Positions 58,130-64,000 of a stretch of DNA of 64,000 bases are shown piece after piece (within the stretch, counting starts at the first letter, position 1; the number at the start of each line of letters is the position of its first letter). Source of the stretch: Methylophaga marina (GTDB lineage Bacteria; Pseudomonadota; Gammaproteobacteria; Nitrosococcales; Methylophagaceae); NCBI RefSeq assembly GCF_030296755.1, contig NZ_AP027741.1:434001-498000 (forward strand), given 5' to 3'. A program made the translations under genes and the position numbers. The notes beneath the pieces are model-generated. The model worked only from the letters and a program-made list of their open reading frames with translations. It was not told the origin of the DNA and did no database searches.

Positions 58130-58157
58130 AAGGCGGTAATGTAGACATCACCGCCTT
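58130..58157 (-). terminator. Terminator-like hairpin, unit 2
   Basis: AAGGCGGT (58130-58137) pairs with ACCGCCTT (58150-58157) around a 12-base loop; on the minus strand T6 follows. Similar arrangement to unit 1, including a downstream AAGGAG on the plus strand. Confidence 0.65.
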
Positions 58158-58264
58158 CTCAAAACAAGGAGTAGAAATTACACCCATGACGATAGTCTCA
58201 GGTAAAACTATGACACGATAAAAAAATAATGGTTGCAGTGGGAATGTAAAGTTTTGAAAAAATA

Positions 58265-58291
58265 AGCCAGCTTATCGGGAGTAAGCTGGCT
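58265..58291 (-). terminator. Terminator-like hairpin, unit 3
   Basis: AGCCAGCTTA (58265-58274) pairs with TAAGCTGGCT (58282-58291) around a 7-base loop. On the minus strand it is followed by TATTTTTTC. No gene lies directly upstream of it on that strand. Confidence 0.65.
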
Positions 58292-58578
58292 AAGGGTGGT
58301 GAACTGCTAACAAGGATAGTTCGAGATTGATAGTATCACCTGACTGCGAAATTTCTGTGAAAATCACTCTGTACCCAATCGCCTCAATCATCATGACCAG
58401 ATTATCGGTGCAGCATTTGCATCAAATGCCTTACATCGAGGTAAAGAACAGCAATGATGACTCTTAAACCTGCAGTTTATCTCTATATTGCATGCTTCTT
58501 CACTATATTCACATGGATTAAGCATGTTTTTGGTGCACGACATTCCACAATAAGGTGCAGAAATACACAGGAGAACAT

Positions 58579-59889
58579 ATGCAATCCTTTGCATTATTAA
58601 AACCAATCCAATCTATTTTATGGAGTGTTGCCCTTTTATTGTTAGGCAATGGGCTCATTAGTACCCTACTCACATTGAGAGGTACAGATGAAGGTTTTTC
58701 TAGCGCGACAATGGGCTTCATTATGTCGAGCTATTTTATTGGCTTTATTTGTGGCACCTGGGTGAGCGGTAGACTCATACGCCGAATGGGACATATCCGG
58801 ACATTTGCATTTTGTGCATCGATATGTGCGTCCTCGACTTTAATACACATTATTTTTATTGATGCATGGGTCTGGATTATCTTGCGATTTTTCTATGGGC
58901 TTGCCTATATCACCCTGATGACGGTCATTGAAAGCTGGCTCAATAGTCAAGCCGCCAGTCATGAGCGAGGCCGTGTATTTGCTTTTTATATGGTAGTTAA
59001 CTTAGGTGCACTCACTATCGCGCAACAAATGTTACATATCGCGACACCAGATAATTTCTTATTATTTGCTATCGTTTCTATTCTCATAAGCTGGGCGATA
59101 CTGCCATTAACATTAACACGACGAAATCAACCCACCATCAATTCAGAAAAACCTAAAAGCAGTTTAAAAAATTTATTAAAAATTGCGCCACTCTCTTTTG
59201 CCGGTTCAACCCTATCGGGTTTAGCGATGGGCGCATTCTGGGCAATGACGCCAATCTATGCCACTCAACTTGGCTATGACATCAGTGGTATTGCTCTCAT
59301 CATGAGTTTAACCATTTTAGGTGGTGCCGCTTTGCAGATTCCTATTGGTCGTTATTCAGATAAGCATGACAGGCCAAAAGTGATTACATGGGTAGTGACA
59401 TTAGCCGGTCTCATCGCTTTATCCATGGCAATCATTCCCTCTCAAACAGCGTTACTTATTGTCTTTTTTATCTGGGGTGGTCTGTCTTTCTCTATCTATC
59501 CGCTTTCTGTTGCTCAACTTATCGACCAACTGCATCCTGACGAAATTGTTTCAGGCTCATCGGATATGTTGGTTCTTCATGGCCTAGGATGTGCCTTTGC
59601 ACCTGTCGCAGCAGGCTCATTGATGACACTGATTGGAGCACAAGGTCTGCCACTTTACATTGGCGCAGTTTTATTAATATTGGCAGCTTATACAGTTTAC
59701 CGTCGTCGCCGTGTAGTTGATCTTGTCAGTGGAAATAATGCTCACTTCGAACCGATGGTCCAAACCAGCTCCCAAGTACTCAGCATGATGTTCGATCAAC
59801 CACAAAGAGACTTATTTGATGATCCAAGCTTTTATGGAGAAGAAGAACGAGAACGGATTATCAATGCTTTAAGACAAAGCGGCTCGTAA
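58579..59889 (+). CDS. MFS transporter (YcaD-like)
   Basis: This inner-membrane major facilitator protein of about 436 residues starts at the ATG at 58579 (ACAGGAGAACAT before it). It has 12 predicted helices, and the intracellular loop 2-3 motif reads [37 protein letters not shown] resembles the YcaD/UMF-type family. Helices 1-6 and 7-12 are separated by a loop near residue 195. A hydrophilic tail of about 60 residues follows the last helix. The substrate is unknown. It is convergent with tRNA-Pro. Confidence 0.85.
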   Translation: MQSFALLKPIQSILWSVALLLLGNGLISTLLTLRGTDEGFSSATMGFIMSSYFIGFICGTWVSGRLIRRMGHIRTFAFCASICASSTLIHIIFIDAWVWIILRFFYGLAYITLMTVIESWLNSQAASHERGRVFAFYMVVNLGALTIAQQMLHIATPDNFLLFAIVSILISWAILPLTLTRRNQPTINSEKPKSSLKNLLKIAPLSFAGSTLSGLAMGAFWAMTPIYATQLGYDISGIALIMSLTILGGAALQIPIGRYSDKHDRPKVITWVVTLAGLIALSMAIIPSQTALLIVFFIWGGLSFSIYPLSVAQLIDQLHPDEIVSGSSDMLVLHGLGCAFAPVAAGSLMTLIGAQGLPLYIGAVLLILAAYTVYRRRRVVDLVSGNNAHFEPMVQTSSQVLSMMFDQPQRDLFDDPSFYGEEERERIINALRQSGS

Positions 59890-59927
59890 TTGTGAGTTTA
59901 TATCTTGAGAATATTAACAAGAGAAAT

Positions 59928-60004
59928 TGGTCGGGACAGAAGGATTTGAACCTTCGACCCCTTGCACCCCATGCAAGTGCGCTACCAGGCTGCGCCATGC
60001 CCCG
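59928..60004 (-). tRNA. tRNA-Pro(GGG)
   Basis: On the minus strand the 77-base tRNA has acceptor CGGGGCA pairing with TGTCCCG, D arm GCGCAGCCTGGTAGCGC, anticodon stem CTTGC/GCAAG with loop ATGGGGT (anticodon GGG), T-loop GTTCAAATC and an encoded CCA. It reads CCC and CCU. It stands alone between the MFS gene and ppsA. Confidence 0.97.
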
Positions 60005-60073
60005 ACGATTTTTGTGTCAACCTATAGATTGCTTGAGACAGCCAGATTGACGAGGTCGCTATATTAGCAAAGC

Positions 60074-60095
60074 CCGGCCTGAAAAAACAGGCCGG
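60074..60095 (-). terminator. Hairpin after ppsA
   Basis: CCGGCCTG (60074-60081) pairs with CAGGCCGG (60088-60095) around six A. It lies 18 bases after the ppsA stop. The minus-strand T-tract is short (GGGCTTTG), although the loop itself is T6 on that strand, so its efficiency is uncertain. Confidence 0.65.
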
Positions 60096-60113
60096 ACACT
60101 CGCTTTTTTACTT

Positions 60114-62480
60114 TTAAACGTGCTTTTCAGCTAAAGCCTGCCAAGTACTAACAACAGTATCCGGATTCAGAGAGATACTGCTGATGCCACGCTCTAATAA
60201 CCACTCTGCAAGATCTTCATGATCTGAAGGTCCTTGACCACAAATACCGACGTATTTATCGGCTTTCTTACACGCAGTAATAGCCATATCAAGCATCTTC
60301 AATACAGCAGGATTACGTTCATCAAATGAACCCGCCACTAATGCTGAGTCACGATCCAAGCCCAGTGTTAACTGAGTCATATCATTTGAACCGATTGAGA
60401 AACCATCGAAGAACTCAAGGAATTCATCTGCCATCACAGCATTTGAAGGTAACTCACACATCATGATTAGACGCAGACCATTTTTGCCACGCTCCAGTCC
60501 GTTTTCTTTTAGTAAGTTAACGACTGACTCAGCTTCGTCTAATGTACGAACAAATGGAATCATCAATTCAACATTAGTTAAGCCCATTTCATCACGAACG
60601 CGCTTCATTGCTTCAATTTCAAGTTTAAAGCATTCAGCAAAATCGTCTGATGAATAACGCGAAGCACCGCGGAAACCGATCATTGGATTTTCTTCTTCAG
60701 GCTCAAATAATGTGCCGCCAATTAGATTGGCGTATTCATTTGATTTGAAGTCTGACATACGTACGATGACCGTCTCAGGGTAGAATGCAGCAGCGATAGT
60801 TGATACACCTTCTGCAATACGGCTTATGTAGAATTCTACTGGGTCGCCATAAGCAGTTGTACGTTCTTTAATCGCTTGTTTAACTTCACCTTCCATCTCA
60901 TCTGCATTCATCAATGCTTTTGGATGAATACCGATCATATTGTTGATGATGAATTCCAAACGAGCCAGACCGACACCTTTGTTTGGTAATTGTGCAAAGC
61001 TGAATGCACGGTCAGGGTTACCAACGTTCATCATAATCTTGACTGGCAACTCAGGCATATTATCGAGTTCTTCTACGCGATGTTCGAATTCGAGCAAGCC
61101 AGCATAGATATTACCTTCATCACCCTCAGCACAAGAGACAGTGACTTCTGTGCCTTCTTTAATGGTTTCAGTCGCATCGCCACAGCCTACAACAGCAGGA
61201 ATACCTAATTCGCGAGCGATGATAGCCGCGTGGCATGTACGACCACCACGGTTAGTGATAATCGCAGAAGCACGTTTCATGATAGGTTCCCAATCTGGAT
61301 CTGTCATGTCTGTTAACAGAACGTCACCTTCTTGGAATTTATTCATTTGATCAAGACTGTTTAGTAAACGCACTTTGCCTTGACCAATTTTGCTGCCAAT
61401 AGCGCGGCCAACAGAAAGTAATTCACCTTCTTGTTTCAGAACGAATGTTTCACGAACGTTTTTCTTGGTACGACTTTGCACTGTTTCAGGACGTGCCTGA
61501 ACAATGTAAATTCGGCCATCATTACCATCTTTAGCCCATTCCACATCCATAGGACGCTTATAATGTTTCTCAATGGTGACAACCATTTTCGCTAAAGACT
61601 CAACTTCTTTGTCAGTTAAGCAGAAATGTAAGCGTTCTTCTACATCAACATCCACCGTTTTAACTGGAGATGAAGCATCCCCAGAGTAAATCATTTTAAT
61701 GGCTTTATGACCGACTGTACGGCGTAAAACTGATGGACGACCGGCTTCTAGAGTATTTTTGTGAACATAGAACTCGTCAGGGTTGACAGCACCTTGCACC
61801 ACCATTTCGCCCAGGCCATAACTACCAGTGACGAAGACAACGTCACGGAAGCCACTTTCTGTATCAAGAGAAAACGCAACACCGGCACTTGCAATATCAG
61901 AACGCACCATTTTTTGGATGCCAGCAGATAAAGCGACTTCACTATGATCAAAGCCTTGGTGGTCACGATACGCAATAGCACGATCATTAAATAATGATGC
62001 AAACACTTCACGAATCGCTTTTTTGATGTTTGCTAAGCCAGAAACGTTAAGAAATGTTTCTTGTTGCCCCGCGAAAGAAGCATCAGGTAAATCTTCTGCC
62101 GTTGCTGATGAACGCACAGCAAAGCTTGCTTCAGGACCGTATTCTTTTTCCAGCGCGGCATAAGCTTCGTCTATCGCTTTTTCCATCGCTTCTGGATAAG
62201 GAATAGTCATAATCCAATCACGGATTTCCTGACCTGTTTTTTGCAAAGCAGTGACGTCATCGACATCCAGCTCACGCAAGCGTTCATTGATTTTACTCTG
62301 GAGTCCATCGTGCAGAAGAAACTCCCGGTAAGCATCCGCTGTTGTGGCAAAGCCACCTGGGACATCGACTCCTAGAGGGGCGAGATTTTGCAGCATTTCA
62401 CCTAATGAGGCGTTTTTACCACCTACTCTGCCGACATCCTCCATGCATAGCTTATCCAGAGAGATAACATATTCCGACAT
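60114..62480 (-). CDS. ppsA: Phosphoenolpyruvate synthase
   Basis: PpsA makes PEP from pyruvate and ATP, feeding gluconeogenesis. The 788-residue protein starts [20 protein letters not shown], has the ATP-grasp domain ([31 protein letters not shown] as adjoining motifs), the phospho-His loop GGRTCHAAI (His417; Thr415 is the expected target of PpsR) and the PEP-binding TIM barrel ending [19 protein letters not shown]. It follows ppsR by 8 bases on the same strand, so enzyme and regulator are co-transcribed. Confidence 0.97.
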   Translation of the reverse strand: MSEYVISLDKLCMEDVGRVGGKNASLGEMLQNLAPLGVDVPGGFATTADAYREFLLHDGLQSKINERLRELDVDDVTALQKTGQEIRDWIMTIPYPEAMEKAIDEAYAALEKEYGPEASFAVRSSATAEDLPDASFAGQQETFLNVSGLANIKKAIREVFASLFNDRAIAYRDHQGFDHSEVALSAGIQKMVRSDIASAGVAFSLDTESGFRDVVFVTGSYGLGEMVVQGAVNPDEFYVHKNTLEAGRPSVLRRTVGHKAIKMIYSGDASSPVKTVDVDVEERLHFCLTDKEVESLAKMVVTIEKHYKRPMDVEWAKDGNDGRIYIVQARPETVQSRTKKNVRETFVLKQEGELLSVGRAIGSKIGQGKVRLLNSLDQMNKFQEGDVLLTDMTDPDWEPIMKRASAIITNRGGRTCHAAIIARELGIPAVVGCGDATETIKEGTEVTVSCAEGDEGNIYAGLLEFEHRVEELDNMPELPVKIMMNVGNPDRAFSFAQLPNKGVGLARLEFIINNMIGIHPKALMNADEMEGEVKQAIKERTTAYGDPVEFYISRIAEGVSTIAAAFYPETVIVRMSDFKSNEYANLIGGTLFEPEEENPMIGFRGASRYSSDDFAECFKLEIEAMKRVRDEMGLTNVELMIPFVRTLDEAESVVNLLKENGLERGKNGLRLIMMCELPSNAVMADEFLEFFDGFSIGSNDMTQLTLGLDRDSALVAGSFDERNPAVLKMLDMAITACKKADKYVGICGQGPSDHEDLAEWLLERGISSISLNPDTVVSTWQALAEKHV

Positions 62481-62488
62481 AGTTATAA

Positions 62489-63379
62489 CTACCTTGCTTT
62501 TATAGATTTATTAAACATTAAAACCGACTCTCTTACTCGCTCCCGGCCCAAGCCCAGTGCACGTACTACACGGCTTGAGATTTCTTCGATTGAAGTATCG
62601 GTTGTTTCGAAAACGGCAATTCCCGCTTTATCGAACATAGATTGTGCTTGTGTCAATTCTGCCTGACAAATTTCCAGAGAGGCGTATTCACTCCCGGGCC
62701 GGCGTTGGCGTCTGATACGACTTAATGGTACGGGCTTAATTGTTAGCCCGACCAGTTTATCAATATTATCCAATAAACACTGAGGTAATTCATCTGAAGA
62801 CAAGTCTTCTGGCGTCAAAGGATAGTTCGCCACTTTGAGTGAAAAGTTCATTGCCAGATAAAGACTTGTAGGGGTCTTACCACAACGTGACACACCAGCA
62901 AGAATCACATCGGCATCATTATAATGATCGGGTCTGACACCATCATCATGCGTCAGAGCGAAGTCAATGGCGTCTAATCTGCGCTGGTATGTGGTATCGC
63001 TAAATGCAATTCGCGAGACACCTTGTTTATGTGATGACTCAACACCAAAGAAACTTTCCAATGAGCCAATATAACTGTGAAACAAACTAATAACACAAGC
63101 GTTGGCGCTCTCGATAATGTATTGCTCATCATCATGCACTAAAGTGCTAAAAACAACGGGTTTGAGATTAGACTCTAAGCTGGTTTCGTTTATTTTCTCT
63201 CTGGCCTGTAATGCTTTTTCTGGGGTGTCTACAAAGGCCAGTGTGATGGTTTCGAACTCGAGATCAGGAAATTGAGCCAACAAGCACTTTCCATAAGATT
63301 CGGCAGTAAGTCCGGTGCGGTCTGATACAAAGAACACTTTCCGTATTTGTTCAGAATATTGTAGTTCTGTTTCTGTCAT
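62489..63379 (-). CDS. ppsR: PEP synthase regulatory protein (kinase/pyrophosphorylase)
   Basis: PpsR inactivates PpsA by ADP-dependent phosphorylation of a Thr and reverses this with phosphate. The 296-residue DUF299 protein has [16 protein letters not shown] at the N-terminus and the P-loop [12 protein letters not shown] (162-169 for the core). An extension of about 10 residues precedes the conserved start. In E. coli ppsR and ppsA are divergent; here they form an operon, regulator first. Confidence 0.95.
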   Translation of the reverse strand: MTETELQYSEQIRKVFFVSDRTGLTAESYGKCLLAQFPDLEFETITLAFVDTPEKALQAREKINETSLESNLKPVVFSTLVHDDEQYIIESANACVISLFHSYIGSLESFFGVESSHKQGVSRIAFSDTTYQRRLDAIDFALTHDDGVRPDHYNDADVILAGVSRCGKTPTSLYLAMNFSLKVANYPLTPEDLSSDELPQCLLDNIDKLVGLTIKPVPLSRIRRQRRPGSEYASLEICQAELTQAQSMFDKAGIAVFETTDTSIEEISSRVVRALGLGRERVRESVLMFNKSIKAR

Positions 63380-63655
63380 GTGTTAATCATGTGCCGAAAT
63401 ACAGGAATTGATCAACAAAAATTTTGCGTTAAGACAAAACACTGTTTACTCAATTCAGACCATACCGTATTTACTCGTCATATCAAAAAGACCTGTGGGA
63501 TCATTTTCAAAACGAAAATACGGCAACCAAAACCGTGAATAATCGCATCTTTTTAAACTAAAAACCAGACTTAATCGATATATTATACTTCTGACAATCA
63601 GACACTTTATGATAACAGGTCCGAGGGAAAGGGCCTATCTAGGATAGATATATAA

Positions 63656-64000
63656 ATGAGTACCTTGATTCATCCCAATGATGCGCTTGTGAATGAAGAG
63701 CAAACACTTCCACTGATACCGGTATGTGAACACTTTGCAGGTAACCGTCACACACTACTCAAAGCCTTTGCGATTCAAGCTGAGTATGGCCCTGTTTTCG
63801 ACATAACTTGTGATTGCGAAGATGGTGCAGCAACGGGGACAGAAATTTCCCACGCCAATATGATTGTTGAGCTTCTCAATAGCGAACATAACATTCATAA
63901 AATGGCAGGTGTGCGTATCCATGGTTTCAATGAGCCTGTCTGGAAACAGGAAGTCGATATTTTATTATCTGGGGCAAGAGATCTCATTCGTTACATAACA
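63656..64000 (+). CDS. HpcH/HpaI aldolase / citrate lyase-like protein, N-terminal part
   Basis: The first 115 residues are inside the window; the gene runs off the right edge. It starts MSTLIHPNDALVNEEQ (ATG 63656-63658, preceded by AGGATAGATATATAA). GPVFDITCDCEDGAA resembles the acidic metal-binding strand of the citrate lyase beta/malyl-CoA lyase family, and AGVRIHGFNEPVW resembles the Arg-containing strand that follows. The C-terminal half is needed to name it. It is divergent from ppsR across 276 bases. Confidence 0.65.
   Translation, partial: MSTLIHPNDALVNEEQTLPLIPVCEHFAGNRHTLLKAFAIQAEYGPVFDITCDCEDGAATGTEISHANMIVELLNSEHNIHKMAGVRIHGFNEPVWKQEVDILLSGARDLIRYIT

Larger units (their letters stand above)
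57882..58578. other. Noncoding region with three terminator-like hairpins
   Basis: This 697-base gap holds no convincing gene. Three stem-loops read as terminators on the minus strand: 57963-57971/57977-57985 (AGGGTGGTT stem, then T7), 58130-58137/58150-58157 (AAGGCGGT stem, then T6) and 58265-58274/58282-58291 (AGCCAGCTTA stem, then T-rich). The first two are each followed on the plus strand by CTCC or CTC, A-rich spacer and AAGGAG, so they look like related units. Small RNAs or duplicated leader elements are possible. Confidence 0.6.

Noticed and set aside
58158-58264. Very short frames near the hairpins, such as an 11-residue plus-strand frame after AAGGAG (ATG at 58187)
   Set aside because: Too short and unsupported; AAGGAG may belong to the repeated structure rather than be a ribosome site.

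Overview
The window reads as about 64 kb of chromosome from a halotolerant, methylotrophic gammaproteobacterium, most likely Methylophaga or a close relative. This is inferred from gene content and gene order, without any database search. The pointers are an mxaRSACKL-type methanol dehydrogenase maturation cluster, a free-standing pqqA, an ectABC-ask operon with a MarR-type EctR regulator, and gammaproteobacterial orders such as dnaE-accA-tilS-pyrG and trmJ-cysE-iscR. Coding density is high, and most genes in the first 31 kb lie on the minus strand. I see no phage, transposase, integron or CRISPR.

Layout. 1-12.6 kb: pyrG (cut by the window edge), tilS, accA, pilU, dnaE, an MscS-type channel, nagZ, an L,D-transpeptidase and rmuC. 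12.7-21.4 kb: methanol oxidation accessory block, with mxaR-S-A-C-K-L and a second mxaC-like gene on the minus strand, and a divergent NarL-type two-component pair. No methanol dehydrogenase structural genes are present here. 21.4-27.6 kb: a membrane-anchored protein of unknown function, ahpF, ahpC, pqqA and bioA. 27.7-31.5 kb: a reduced isc locus (iscA, iscR with its own IscR site), cysE, trmJ, queA and tRNA-Leu(CAA). 32-35.4 kb: a MerR-HTH/receiver protein, a DUF2789 protein, cfa, bfr, and bfd with a Fur-like box. 35.5-44.7 kb: an OmpR-type regulator convergent with its probable kinase, the kinase lying at the end of a tightly overlapping lipid-modification operon (desaturase, FAD oxidoreductase, DUF1365, CFA-type methyltransferase, DUF2878, DUF1295, second CFA-type methyltransferase). 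44.7-52.2 kb: osmoadaptation island, with ectA-ectB-ectC-ask followed by a TPR membrane protein and an SSS transporter, and divergently a cheW-like gene overlapping ectR. 52.2-56.6 kb: a hybrid histidine kinase and a receiver/PAS/GGDEF/EAL protein. 56.8-64 kb: an aldo/keto reductase, a structured noncoding stretch, an MFS transporter, tRNA-Pro(GGG), ppsA, its regulator ppsR, and the start of a HpcH/HpaI-type lyase gene.

How the genes fit together. The mxa block and pqqA support methanol oxidation. The ect operon makes ectoine, with its own aspartate kinase and perhaps a linked transporter. PpsA/PpsR control the PEP-pyruvate step. The lipid operon and the separate cfa would modify membrane fatty acids.

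The most important caution is that four genes (mxaC-like copy 2, the 21.4-23.5 kb gene, iscR, and the hybrid kinase) are each split by what looks like one missing base in a homopolymer run. This favours homopolymer undercalling, although two of the sites also match classical -1 slippery heptamers. The best candidates for something new are the extended ectoine island with CheW coupled to EctR, the eight-gene lipid operon, and a run of structured elements at 57.96-58.29 kb.
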